Shown here piece by piece: positions 21,500 to 34,440 of a DNA stretch of 64,000 nt. Each line of letters begins with the position of its first letter. Position 1 is the first letter of the stretch. Under the pieces are notes generated by a model. It ran no database searches. It saw only the letters and a program-made list of their open reading frames with translations, and was not told the DNA's origin. The translations under genes were made by a program, and so were the position numbers. The stretch lies in assembly GCA_015680685.1 (NCBI GenBank), contig MNCI01010115.1:132778-196777 (forward strand). The letters run 5' to 3'. Source of the stretch: Gnetum montanum. Taxonomy: Eukaryota; Streptophyta; Gnetopsida; Gnetales; Gnetaceae.

Positions 21500-22300
21500 C
21501 CAGCGGCAAGAGACCACTACAAAGCCCCAAACAAACTTAATGCTTAAAACAAAGCTTTTAAGGTAGTTCAGTTGCTAAATTTGCTGGCCTACATCCATTA
21601 TAAAACTCACCCAAATCCTAAAGGATACAGTAATACTATTAATCAAAAGAAGTTTACAGGGCTTCTTTTACAATTCTGGACTGAGCACAACCATCAAGCA
21701 TAAAGTCCCATAAATCTATTTTCACAGCATAGAGGAAGAGGAAATACTCTACCTTATTTCAAACATAGGGACTCAAGAATTTTTGAAGCTCCCTAAGGAA
21801 AGAAAATAGGGCTTGTATAGAAAAGAAATAGAGAGAGAAGAAGAACAGAAGAAATAGAGAAGAAGAAATTCTAGTTTATGCACAAGGCTGAAAACTAGAA
21901 TACCAGACCAAGGAAGACAACTTTAATTTATAGCCTTCATTCTTTTTTAGTCATTCTCAAAGTTGTTTTTCAAGCCATTGCTAATATGTTGAAGAAGCAT
22001 AAGGAGAAGAAAATTGTGACTGTTACCAATTTGTTGAGAAGAGTAGCTAAAGTAGTATTTGTTCAACTTTGCTTCCATGGCTTTAGTATGAGCTAAAGGT
22101 GAACATTAAAAGCTTAGTAAAGGAGGAAGAAATCTGTCATTTCATTTTGGCACTAATGTTTCCTCCCGTGGAAATAGCAATCTTTGCTTATATTGGGGAT
22201 AATAGCTCTTTTTGGCTTGAACAAACAATCCCCATTTTCATTAATGGATTCAACTCCCTTTTATAATAATACAGACTATAGCTTTTTTGTATAATAGCTC
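21500..22300 (-). repeat. Possible degraded LTR
   Basis: On the minus strand there is a TATA-like CTATAAAT (around 21925-21935), then a C/T-rich leader with many TTCTTC words (21790-21875) and the motif GGATGTAGGCC with CTGAACTACCTT near 21560-21595, an arrangement found near the U5 end of several plant copia LTRs. No partner LTR or primer site was identified, so this is weak. Confidence 0.3.
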
Positions 22301-22559
22301 TTTTCAATATGAACTTATAATGTCCCTTGTTGATGTAGCATCATTTTTCGATGTAGCTCATATAAAATTAGGATCTAGTTCTAAATTAGTTCTATCTTTT
22401 AAAAGAGCTATTAAAGCCAACTCATATTCTTCATTATGGGCTTTCCTTCTACTTAGACTAACATGGAAATGAGCTTTTTTTTAAAGAAAATATGGAGCTT
22501 TTTGATTCTTATGGCTTTTCTAATTCTACAAATAAGTTTTCTCATGTGTGTGGTAAAGG

Positions 22560-23210
22560 AGTTGATGTGTTAGAGCTATTCTAGAAGATCTTTATAGAAC
22601 CAAAAATTAGTTCTAAAATTTGCCTCTATGAGTTGATGTGGCAATATGTACAGTAGAGCCTAAAAAATAGTTTTGAAGTTTTTATGAGAAGAAATGCGCT
22701 TTTTAACAAAGCTTGCATGCAAAAATAAAATGCTAACATAGTAGAGTTAATAGAATGAGCCCTTCATAGAATAAAAAGAAAATAACTCTACAAGCTAGTT
22801 CTATTTAGTGCTTTGTTGATGTGGTAGAGGTAATCGAAAGAGCCCCTTGTAAAATGAAAAACGACCTCTATAAGCTAATTCTATTTAGCACTTCGTTGAT
22901 GTGGTATAGCTAATTGAATGAGCTTTTTGTAGAAAGACAAAACGACTCTACAAGCTAGCTCTATTTAGGACTTCGTTGACTTGGTAGAGCTATTTGAATG
23001 ATTCTTTATAAAATCAAAATAAGCCTATACAAGTTGGTTTTATGAGTTGAGTTGGATTAAAAATCTTTTAAGTGCACGTTCTCTAAAACTATTTAAGCTT
23101 GACCTTACTAAGGTTTCAAAAGAAAAGCTAATGTGGAAGAGTTATTTGAATGATTCTTTGTAGAGCCAAAAGACAGTTCTATGAGTTGGCTCTACGTGCT
23201 AAGCTAGATT
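22560..23210. repeat. Diverged tandem repeat, period about 80-83 bp
   Basis: Units begin GTAGAG or GTATAG at 22741, 22824, 22904 and 22984 and contain CTCTACAAGCTAG- and CTATTTAG-like blocks followed by TTCGTTGATGTG. More degenerate units precede (from about 22560) and follow (23130-23210, 23370-23440). Confidence 0.75.
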
Positions 23211-23439
23211 AAAAATTCTGTTATGTATGTGCTTTGAAATCTATCTTGTTCCCACTAAATGAAGATGACATAATAAAATCAATTCAAGATATCTTCATAA
23301 AGCTAAAATAATTTGAGCTATTTTCATAAATCTAAAACAATACAAGCTATCTTCGTAAAGCTAAAAAGGAAAGATAAGATGGAAGAGTTATTCAATAGAA
23401 CTAGAAATGGTTCTACAAACTAACTCTATAATTGATGTG

Positions 23440-24809
23440 GAAAAAGCTCAAATCTACATGAAAATAAAAGCTCTATTGAAAAGAAAAAATTGCAACTAAG
23501 CTTAAAACATGCAACAACTCAAAACACACAACAATATATCCCTTTTCGAGATTGGGTTAGATCTCAAAGCAAGCTAGAATAAGAAATAACAAAGAAGAAT
23601 CATGCATAGCCAAGCATACAGAAAAGCTTGAAAATTAAGCTCAAAATCATAATGCAGATCAACTTAGCTTTGAACATAAAAATTATAATCAAAGAACTTA
23701 TCAAGCTCTAAATAATAGGCATCAAGTTAAATAGGAGAATCACATAACTAGTTAAAGATGAGCAAATAATCATCATAACATAGCTCATACCAATTAAGCT
23801 TAACACAGTTACATCCAGCTACACAGATCACCTTCATTCAAAAAGTCAATAATACAACCTTTAGTCAAAGTACTACTGATAGTGCAGATCTTAAAAAAAG
23901 AGAAATCATCTTCACTTTTTCTGACCATAAAAGTTTATACACACATCTAACAAAACCACTCATACACATTTACATCATACATCAATTCCCTTCTCTTTTT
24001 TCTAGAAAATGTGAGACAAAGCTTCCCTTGTCATTAACAAATTAAGTGCAAAGCAGACAGATAAACATTAGAAATAAAAAAAATAAGAGAAATACATAAG
24101 GGATTAACTGAAAACCCACTAATCCAGTTGATTAGTGAACTATCAAGCTCAAAATAGAGATGTAATAATGAGAGAACAACTAGACATACTAGGCATAGAC
24201 AAAAAATAAAAAATAAAAAAAATAAAAAATATAATAGGCATAAAATAAATTAGAGAGCTAAGAAACCACTTAGAAGAATCATAGTTATGGATATTCATAA
24301 GATATTTTGGATGAATCAAGAAGATTTTAAAGAGTTTGGAGAAGAGCTAGAAGAGTAGAGGCTAAGAGGGGTCAACCATTAAAGAACATTCAAGTTGGAT
24401 AGAGTATGAAAGAAATAGAGAAGTGTGGAAGGACTACGGAAAATTTTGTAAGGAGGTGGAAAGGATTATGATGTAAAAACAACATAAATGCTTGGATCAT
24501 GAGAGAGGCTATACAAAGTAAGACATTGAGACTCTATACTTCACCCATGCCCTCTTAGAGTTACTACATTCTACAAGCCTAGAGCTAAAAACAAGGTCAT
24601 CCTTTGGTCATGATGTTTATGAAGAAATATGTGAATCCATAGGATATGGCTTTGAGGATTCAAAAAATTTAGTATGGACACCTAGTCTTTCTATTTCATC
24701 TTGAAAATATCTTGCTTTCCTACAATATAAGCTTACATACTCTCCTTGAAATAAATCTTGTTAGCTTATAATAAATCCCTAAAGTAGTGCTATAAATTTT
24801 AAGAGCTTA
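23440..24809. other. Non-coding, no gene seen
   Basis: AT-rich, with an A-rich low-complexity run at 24200-24235. The right end may hold the 3' untranslated or LTR part of C2, since copia pol ends at about 24810 on the minus strand, but no matching 5' LTR was found. Confidence 0.4.
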
Positions 24810-25311
24810 TGTATGTATAGGTAAAGTAGTTATGTCCAATAATATTCTTAAATATAGAAATATTTCTTTATTTAAAGCCTTTGTAAAAATGTTTGCTCTC
24901 TATTCTTTTGAAGAAATATATGATAATTTTATTGTTTGCAATTCTACCTAATCTCTGAGAATCTGATATTTAATCTTAATGAGTTTAGTTTTACCATGAA
25001 AAACAATATTTTTAGAGATAGAAATAGCAACATTATTATTAAAATGAAAAATTATTGGATTAGAGAGTGCAATATCAAAGAATTTTAATGCTTCCCTCAT
25101 CCAAAGAATCTGTGTGCAATAATGTGAGGCTATAACATATTTAGCTTTAGCTAATGATAATGCTACATAGTTCTGATTTTTTCTTAGTCATGACACCAAT
25201 ATATTACCAAGAAAATGGTAGTTCTCACTGGTAGATTTCTTCTCATCTTTATTTTGTACCTAGTCTACATCTATAAAGGCTTGTAATTCAAAATTTTTAC
25301 TCTTTGGATAC
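24810..25311 (-). pseudogene. pol: C2 Ty1/copia RNase H and pol C-terminus
   Basis: On the minus strand the decayed frame shows the copia RNase H pattern: KSKNFELQAFIDVD (with a catalytic Asp), SLAKAKYVIAS in place of the usual S-AEAEY, a LRD block, and the terminal ANIFTKALNKE motif, matching the copia DIFTK end. The frame continues at 49714 on the far side of element R. The stretch upstream of the split ends in the usual GLWY, and the next residues here (PKSKNFEL) continue it, so R interrupted this gene. Confidence 0.85.
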
Positions 25312-26192
25312 TGATGAGCGATGGAGTAATCCAACACCCAACCATACAAGTCACGAGTGTTCATGTGTGACCCAATTGTAATCCATGGATGGACAATGTT
25401 AATACACTAGTAATTGAGTTAAGCTCACAATCGTTGTCTTCCCACATCAAGCTAGTGAAGTCTAAGTGTATGGTTTAGCTTGTAGTGGGGCATATGCTAA
25501 ATGATGTTGTAGGGCCAGTTATGGTCTTAAGTGTAGACATAGTGAAAGTAGAGTTAAATGCTAAATTTAATTAATAAAAGAAATGTAAATCTATTCTAGC
25601 CTACAACAATGAGTATCCATTCCTGATTTAGTGTGCATACCTTGGGCTTATGTAATTGTTATTGGGTTGTCAATTTACTTCACTAAGTGAATCAAGTGAA
25701 ACCACTATTAGAACTACCAAACAATTACACTTAAGCACTCAAAATTAGTCATACTCATTCTACTTTAATAACATGCAAGTAAAAGTAAAGTGCTTCAAAA
25801 GTAAAGTATTAGGATAGTAAAATAGTAGAAAGTATGCTTAGTAAAATAGTAAACTAAGAGAATGTTACAATAATGGAAAATAGTCTCGATCTTTATTGTT
25901 GTTACAACTTGTGCCCAAGTACAACTTGCTTGAATAAAGACATCATTCAACTATGACACATTACATTGTGAGCATTCACTCTTCTATTGATAATTCTAAG
26001 TTGAAGAAATCAAACTGCAAGCATTCTATTACAATGGCAATGAAAAGTTGTTGGATCGTGTATCCAAGTATCATATTATGGGGTGCACACATCCCAAGAA
26101 ATTATATCAACAATGATGTATCATGTGTCATGAAATCATATCAATGAAATCATTCTTATTATGTCACATTCTAATGAAATTCAATTTTATCA
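25312..26192 (-). repeat. R 3' LTR
   Basis: 881 bp. On the minus strand it starts TGATAAAATTG and ends CGCTCATCA. It aligns along its length with 48801-49708; many differences are transitions, so R is old. Confidence 0.9.
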
Positions 26193-26200
26193 TACCCCCA
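26193..26200 (-). other. R polypurine tract
   Basis: The minus strand reads TGGGGGTA immediately before the LTR. G2 has the same sequence at its own 3' LTR. Confidence 0.85.
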
Positions 26201-26399
26201 CAACTGACTAGAAACTTGTCCTTGAGTTAAAACTAAATGAGGATAGAGTCCCTTACAAAATTGGAAGGTAGATTCAACTGAACATGACTATATAAGTATT
26301 TACATGAATTAGAATGTCATAGTGGTATTTTTCCAAAACTTGACACAAGGGTATGATAGAAAAAAAGAAAAAAAATTGAAGGAGCTCAATATAGTTTAT

Positions 26400-28860
26400 G
26401 TGATTGGCAGTGGTGGCTACTCCATTGGCTATTTCCCTATATCATCAGGCCTTTTGAATTAATACTTGTTGAGTAATGCCTGAAGTATTTCCTCTTCTAT
26501 CCTAGGATTTTGTACCATCCATGCTTATTCAAAAATGTGTGATGTAGCCAACACATGCCACAGGCATGGTAGTTGTGAAAACATTTGATTGGCTTTGACA
26601 TACTAGGTTGCAAAGTACTGCCATTCTTCTTTAAATGCCCTAGCTATTTTCCTCAGTTCTTGATAATCAAACATTCTAATGCCAAGTTAGTTGCAACATC
26701 TTTCTGATCCTATTACCTAGCTTTGATAACCTCCATTTTAGAATTTGTGACATGTAGTTTTTGCAAAACATCTTTTCTATTGGAAAATTCTTTCTCATAT
26801 AGGACATACACTGCTACTACCTGTTACTCTAATTCATTTCTAGGCCTACCTACTATTAACATGGATCAGTTAGTGTAGTGGAGATTCACTAATCCCATGT
26901 ATTCTATAAGATCTTCAATCTGCAGGTCTTTATGTTTGGTTTTAGTTTGGTGGACATAGGCTAGGATATCCAAGATTAGCTACCAATTTGAATTTTGTGC
27001 TAAAATGGAATTGATCTTAGTTGTAGCCATCTAGATTTCTTATTCATTGATTTTCTTATACATGCACACCTAATATCAAAAATGCTCTTTAAGTAATTCA
27101 TGCTTCTTAGCTTCATTTTATCATGTGTTGATCTCAATTACAAATTTTTATATGATTATGTGAACTTCTCTCATTGATAAGATCCTATTCTCATGGGCTA
27201 AGCGACTCATATCTTGGTTGACATGAACTAATTATTCTTGAAGTTGTCAGATAATTTCTTCAAGAACATTCTTTTATTGCTTAATGTTAGTCAATCGAAC
27301 ATTGTCGATAGCGAATTGTTTATTCTCCTCCTATAGAGCAGTGAGTGCCTTGACATGTTAATATGTCTGTGCTTCTACTACTAATGCATCTCATACCTCT
27401 TTCTTCTTCTCTTTATCCATCTTTAGATTATGGTCGAAGAGGCGATTCACATGGTCTATTCGAAATCGGTCAACTTGATCAGGTGCCATGAACTACATGG
27501 GAATTCTTATTTCTACTCTCAAGGTAGTGAGCTCTTATTGTAGGTTTTGGACATCATTCTTAGCATGCTTTTACCTAGTCTCAATCATGATCAACTTTTC
27601 TTTGATGGTGATTAGATTAGATTGGACTATTGTGATATCACTAGGAACATCAAAGAGATTTTGCATAACTTGCCTCCTATGTAGTAGTCTATTTAAGATG
27701 TCTTTGTGTTTAGCTAAATTCATTCAGGTTCTAGTTAGCATTTGAACATCTTGTGCACTAGAGATATTAGTTGATGACATAGTAGGGGATGTCAAAGGAC
27801 TTCTTTATATGATCAATAATTACTTCAATAGCTCTTGCTGCATCTTGATGCTACATGATCACCACCATGGCTCCTTCATTGGTTTTTAGCATTACTTAAA
27901 ACAATGTAGTGTTCCCTAAGATTTGTTGGGACTAAGAATCCCCTCCTCTTGACTACAATGATATCTGTCCACTAGTAGGATATGTTGAGAAGATGGATAT
28001 AACTGCATCTTCTATGACCTTGTAGAGATTGGTCCCCTCTATTATTCCCTAGCTGATTATATCTAGAATCTATTGTAGATGGCTCATGAAAGGTAGATAA
28101 TCTTGTGGAAGTGGTAATGGAACTTACTATTATTGTTATTATTATTGTTAAATAACTGGTTCCTACTTGCTACTATTGGCTAGTAGCTTGAATGGTGTTA
28201 GTAGGAGTTGAGCCTGTAGCTCCCTTAGTACTTGCTTATTTCTTCAATTGATCCTTCTTTAAAGGCATGGGTTTTGACATCTCAACATATGAGGTGTTTT
28301 GAGGTTTTTTCAAAGCATAGTTTGTATAACCCAGTATGCTTGCTTGTTTGCACAACTTCTTGATTAGGTAGGGAAATGGCAGTGTTGGCTTCCCTACCTT
28401 GTTCTATTGAAATCACCTTTGGATTTTGAGGAAGTACAAATGGGGAATATTCACATTGAAGTTTCCCATCAATATGGGGCTTCCTTTGCCTATGTAACTA
28501 GATATCCCATTAAGCTTTTTAGTTGGAAATAGATTATAAGTGCAAATCCTAAAATATATTTTGTCCTCTACAATCAGCTCACTATACTCCTTATCTTCCT
28601 TGCCATAGGCTTAGTGTAGCCATAATCTCTTTACATCGGTATCAAACTGTGTGGATATCTACATTACATTAGCCCCATCATTTGGCAAATTGAGAGCTTT
28701 GGCTGTCACCTCCACTAAATATGACATGGAAACTCCTTCTATCTTTTTAGTGGCATTGGCTTGCTTATTTTGCCAAAATTGAAGGATTTCCCCTAAGTAC
28801 CTTTCTTAACTTGTTGACAAGGTAGGTGACAAGGGAGATGATTAGAGTTGTGTTTTGATA
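26400..28860 (-). pseudogene. Extra ORF of element R, downstream of pol
   Basis: A decayed minus-strand frame with long readable runs between stops. At 28340-28830 it reads YSELIVEDKIYFRICTYNLF, then IGKGSPILMGNFN, GKPTLPFPYLIKKLCKQAS. This pattern (R-I-...-N, then a G-rich turn, then FP-LI-x-LC) resembles the plant-transposon protein domain known as Transposase_32 or putative plant transposon protein. The family match is from memory and moderate. At 27050-27420 a Gln/Glu/Asn-rich stretch with heptad-like Leu/Ile (for example VNQDMSRLAHENRILSM) looks like a coiled coil. The frame lies in the same sense as pol, where Athila elements carry their additional ORF. G1 and G2 lack it. Confidence 0.5.
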
Positions 28861-31000
28861 GCCTCTAGTGTAAAATCCATGAAAGGGCCAAAATTAAATT
28901 CCATAATGACTATTAATATGATTGACTTTTCTAGGATGGCCTGGAGACATCCAGTTGATAGTGTGAGGTGCTATCCTTATTTTGATCCTTATGGTGCTTT
29001 AGCCTCCACTTGGGAAAAGTGTTCAGTAGTAGGCATCTCCTAAAAGATCAAGCTTCCTACTCCATGTGCTTTGCTAGTGAAGTTTGTTTTCTAGTGTGGC
29101 CTCTCCCTTGACCTCTTGGTCATTTGCTTCCCATTTGTGAGGATCCTCCTTCCATTATCCTCTTTAGGACCATCTACAATCAACAAGGATTTGAAATTAT
29201 TAGAGTGTTCATATCATTTTAAACAATATTTTACCTTGCTCATGCCCTTGGTTAGATCAAGTTTTTATCATATTATGGCTATTGAGTTAGAAAAATTTCC
29301 AAAAAGAAACCTCTGATGTGCTCATATTTAATTTTCATGACCTCCCATAATTATTATCTCTTTTGGCTCATAATACATTAGAATTAGTTGGAATGGTTTA
29401 TTAGGAGAATTTACTAAATTATTTGGCTTGAAATTACTAAATTCATGATAATATCCTTTATGTTTTATCTTATTCACCCTTAAATTATCTTTCAGAGTTA
29501 GGCAATTTTTTTCAAAAAATTTGGCTCAAATTGTCCTTGATGTCACCTCCCATGACTAAGTTGAGTGCTCTATGATCAAAAGGGTTCAATAATTTTGGAA
29601 ATTAGTGTTGTAGGAGCAAAGTTATGGCTTGTGGAAGTTACCGTGTTAGAGCTCAAAAAAAGAAGAAAAAAAACTTCTCTTATGGAAGATGACAAGAATG
29701 AAAATTTTTCTAAATTCCCACTCCTATATAAAGTATTTTTGTAGCACATCATTGATATGTCATTAGATTAGTGATGTATGAGGTGCTCATACATTATATC
29801 AATGACGTTACCTCAAAAATTGAAAATTTTGTGAGCATTTCCTAATGGAAAAATTGAATCAAATTGAATGATAAGAAGATAGTAAACATTCCTAGAGGGT
29901 TTTAGAATAGCTATGATGCTTAGTTTGCAAAAATTAGGCATTAAAAATTAATAAAAAAATTTCAGGATATGAATGTTGATTAAGTGTATATAAGATGGAT
30001 GAAGGGTTGTAGGTTCATGAACATATTTTAGAATGTAAGGGAAGTATTTATTAGATGTTTGGATGACCTAGGAAGGCACGAGAAGATGTGAAATTTCTTA
30101 CAAAGTATGAAATACAATAGTAATACAAGTGGATCCTCCCCAAAGTAGGCTTCAACCCTTAGTTCCCTTGTATAATCATGCTTAAAAGTGTCCTTAGGCA
30201 CATAAGGAGTTGAATGTAAGACATACCTTTTTATCAAAACACACATGTCAGTATTGCCAGGTTAGGAAAATAACGTTATATTACACAAAATCACAAGTTA
30301 TGATTGACTATACAGTGAGGTGAGATGGACTATAGAAGGAATTACTAGAATTGGGATGTGAGGTATCTTACCATAGGAATAATGAATTCTTATGTGAAAT
30401 TTGTGGTTAGAGTAATCATTAGCCCTTCATTTAAAGATTCAAATTAAGTCTAGACCACTTTCCAGTGACATTGCATTATTTCATGTCTGAGAGTTACAAC
30501 CATAAGACTACCATGGTTGCAAAGAGTATTACAACTTGGTTTATTATCCAAGGGATGAGTTTATTCATTACACTTTTTATTTATTTTTAAGATTTTTGAG
30601 AAGCTGCCTATCTTTAGGCATGGATAGCATGTCTTTCCAATGGGACTCCCAAAAATTTATTTTATGCATAGACTTTATTTTTAGCTATGTTCACCTTACC
30701 AGAGGACTATCTTTAGGCATGCTTAACATGTCTTTACAATAACATGGTAAGGAAATAGTTATTATACTCTTACTCTAATTTTTCATTATATCTACAAGGA
30801 TATAATACATCTTTAGCAATAGGATAGAACTCATAGTAGTAATCCAAGAAAATTTACAAATCCTCTTAATGTCCTATCCTTTTCATTGCCACTTGGTTCT
30901 TTATTTTTTAGTCTAGGCATAGTAATCATAAGTTTATTCTTTGTTTTATTATGAGAATAATATCATTATGGCCATGGTAAGAACCTCTCATTGTTGGAAT
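28861..31000 (-). other. R 3' region without a readable gene
   Basis: AT-rich, inside R between its extra ORF and pol. The open frames on the plus strand are short and show no family motif. I see no repeat of note. Confidence 0.4.
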
Positions 31001-31009
31001 GGATGGATG

Positions 31010-32260
31010 GATGTTGTGGTCTCACTATATAGGTAACTAGTGAGGATCATTGAACTTAGAAGGGGGGAATGAATAAGTTCCCAAAAATAAAAATAAATTA
31101 TCTAAAGCACATACTAAATTTTAATGTGGTTCCCCAACTTGGGTAGTTCACACTTGAAGGGTATTTTGCTGGCACACCTCTAGACTTTTTTGCTTTTAAA
31201 ATGTGGTTTGAAAGGTACCACATCTTGTATAAGCTCTAAGATCTACTATAGAGTGATTCAATGCCACAAATCCACTTAATCCTGCAAGGTCTTGACAAAC
31301 TTGGAATATGGTTTCCAAGATCCCACAACCTTTACAACTTGAGCTCTACTTCAAAGTGTTGTGGCACTACACCAACACTCAATCTTGCAAGATACAAATA
31401 AGATCAAGGATGATGCCTTCCTACATTAAGGACATTAACCCTACAAGGAAACAAAAGAGAAATAAAAATTACAAAAAAATAATGCAACAAATTTGTAGGT
31501 CCATGGACTTTCGGATACAACACAACTGATCTCTTATAACAGTACAAAAGATAGCATAATGAGACACACAAATAAAATAGAATAAGTTGCACAATGATTG
31601 CTTAATGTTGACACTTGCTTGTATTTAACACTTGCACATTTTCCAAGAGAATTAAATCTTCTTATAGCCTAGATGTTTCTAAAATCACCTCAAAATTTGT
31701 GAAATGGATATCTAATGATCACTAGAGACATCTTGTTTGAGATTGAGATGTCTTTCTGCATTAAAATTCCATTAGGAGAGATGTCTTTGAGGAGATGTAT
31801 TTATGAAGTTGTCTTCTTCATGAGAAAGATGTCTATTATTTCTAAGAGACATCTTCTTCTGAGCATCCGTCAACTTGGCTAGGATGTCTACTTCATCAGG
31901 GAGATGTCTGCTTTTTCTTCAAGATGTCTTCACTTGATCCTTTTGTTCTTTGACCAAGACATCTACTACTATTGAGAGATGTCTTCACTTGATGAGAGAG
32001 ATCTATTATTTCTTGGAGACATTTTACTATACTTAATCCTTCAATGCTAAATCTTTCTTCTAAACACTAGAGTTGAGCTTTGTGGTCTTCATTCCTTTTC
32101 TATGCATTTTGAACTCCTGCATGCTTTCTCGAGGCTTTGTAGAAGTCCTTCTTTGAGATCTCCTTTTTTTCAAATCCAAGTTCTTGTCCTATAAACATAA
32201 CAACCACACAAGAATCCTTGTTCTCCATGTTTCTTATGGTTTTGACATATGAAAAGGTTA
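31010..32260. repeat. Possible nested LTR-like segment with AGATGTCT repeats
   Basis: The composition differs from the R sequence on both sides. Near 31055 a GAACTTAGAAGGGGG block resembles sequences next to copia LTRs. At 31724-32025 about ten copies of AGATGTCT or its complement AGACATCT lie within 300 bp. Clear TG...CA ends and a target duplication were not found, so the limits are guesses. Confidence 0.3.
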
Positions 32261-32571
32261 ACAACTAGCCCCTTATGATCAATAACATAGATAAATCTTC
32301 ACCTTATTGAAACTACATGTTGCCTTATTCGATGTGTTTTATTGGAAAATTAATAGAAATATGTACAAGTAAAATGACAACAAACTAGGAACATCATGAA
32401 AAATTAGAAAAGACATCCAAAAATAGAAAAATAAGAAGAATGAAAAATTGTTAAAGAATTAGAAAATATCAAAGAATAGGAAAAGTTCAAGAAATGAAAA
32501 GTATAAAAGAAAAGAAAAATATATCAAGAAAATAGAGAAAGTAATAATAAAGTAGAAAATTTTAGAGGTAC

Positions 32572-33900
32572 CTACATGTCCCAGTGGACACCTCCATGAC
32601 TATGGTCAAGATCAATTAATTAAAAGAGTGAACAAGTAGAGGACATTTGAACATGTTGGGTGGAATCTTTGGTGGAGTTGGGATACTAGTCATATGGTTT
32701 GTCCTTCTAGATATTTACTAGGATAAGCTTATGTGGGCTAGATGGATGGTGAATATGCATGAAAGCTAAAGGGTAAGTTGCCTAAATGATGTAGGGTCCC
32801 TCCTAAAGTGTTTGAAACTTGGTCTTTTATTGGACATGATTGGGGTTGTAATAGAGGACCTTGTTACATAGCTATATTAATATTTTCCATATATGAGCAT
32901 CATCCCTATGCTTGAATTAGGTCTTATGAATTTCATTGCTCATGAGTGATACTAGCCTATTCTCTTCTAATAGATTGAGATTCAGTAGGTGCTCTTGTTG
33001 GGCAAAGCTCAAGTTTAGGTCAAGTTGGATAGCAATACCTAGAGTTTAATGCTCTGCCTAGATTGGTAGTATGAATAACTTACCATAGACTAGCTCATAG
33101 GGTGAATAACCAATGGGTAATTTCCACATTGTCATATAGGCCATAGACCATCATTCACCTTGGTTCTCCAATCCTTTCTAAATCTAGTAACCATCCTAGT
33201 CAATGTTCTAGTTATCTCATAGTTAGTCACTTCTACTTGATCATTAGATTGGGGATTATATGATGTGGTCAACTTATGGTTTACCCAAGCTATTGCATGA
33301 AATTTTTGAAAGTAACACTAGTAAATGAGTTCCATTATTGGAAATAAGCATTCATGGCACTTCAAACTAGTTCATCACATGTTGTTGAAAAAGCTTGATA
33401 GTTGTTTTAGCTATACAATCCTTAGTAGTTGTTGCCTTTTCCCACTTGGTGCAATAATCTAAGATCATAGTTATATAAGCCTTTCCACTTAACATTGGTG
33501 TTATGGGACCCATACAATCAATTTTACATATATTGAATGGGTTCGATGATTGTATCGATTGCTATAATCCTTCATTTTTTCCATTATTCGTCTATATATT
33601 TGGCATCTCTCACAAAACTATGTAAATATATGGGCATCCTAGAATAAGGTATGTCAAAAGTAACCTACCATCATTAGTTTTAATTTCATTCTATGTCCTA
33701 TATAATGGCCATCACATGGGCCTTCATGTGCATCATATAGGATCCATAGTTGATCACATTCTGGTATGCGCCATTGAACTAAACCATCTACACATATCTT
33801 GTAAAGGTTTCCATTTATCTCCATGTATCCTTCCAACTTATGGAGTAATTACTCTTTCTGTTTCTTGCTCCATTTAAGAGAAAGCTTTTGTGTTGTTAGA
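32572..33900 (-). pseudogene. pol: R integrase
   Basis: The piece 33654-33836 has the zinc-binding start (DAHEGPCDGHYIGH). Downstream on the minus strand the core is mutated. The GPY module (EGPYII) is near 32795 and the frame ends with a conserved SHGG motif before a stop at 32572-32574, matching the pol end of G1 and G2. Stops and frameshifts are frequent. Confidence 0.8.
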
Positions 33901-33989
33901 TAAGTTGGATAATTTGTTATCCATGTCTTTCCAGTTAAGTCTACAACCATTCCTATTTGAGTAAATAAATTTTCATCAAAGAATTGGTT

Positions 33990-34440
33990 TGAAAAAGGTT
34001 CTACATGGTATTTTGTATCTCATTTGCATCTTGAAAAGTGATTAGCTACAACATTCTTCATGTCCTTCTTGTTGAGCATTATGATGTCAAAATCCTGGAA
34101 GATAACAAGCCATCTAATCACTCAGGGACTAACCACTACTTTGTTCATAAGAAAATGGATGGTGCTATGATTAGTATGGATGAAGATCGAGTACCTAAGC
34201 ACATAATGTCTGAATTTTTCCAATGCATACACCACTTTCATTAGCTCCTTTTCCATTGTGGTGTAATTCAATTGTGTCATAGTGATGCTTTTGTTGGTGC
34301 AATGAATATAGTATGATCTCTTTTGGACACCTAATTGTGTTAATACTGCATATAGTGCATAGTTTGAAGCATCAATCATGATATGAAAAGGCTTGGACCA
34401 ATCTAGAGCTTGTAGGATTGGTGTCTTAATTAGCTTCTAT
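33990..34440 (-). pseudogene. pol: R RNase H
   Basis: The open piece 34122-34379 has MIDASNYALYAVLTQLG (first Asp), TTMEKELMKVVYALEKFRHY (the Glu) and HTNHS, where G1 has HTDHS, so one catalytic Asp has become Asn. It follows RT as in the other elements. Confidence 0.85.

Noticed and set aside
22741-23060. CRISPR array
   Set aside because: The repeats are diverged and contiguous without unique spacers, and the genome is eukaryotic.
25953-26147. A gene repeated at 49445-49627
   Set aside because: These are the two LTRs of R, not coding copies.
31010-32260. A well-defined solo LTR
   Set aside because: No paired TG...CA ends with a target duplication could be found; kept only as a weak repeat call.
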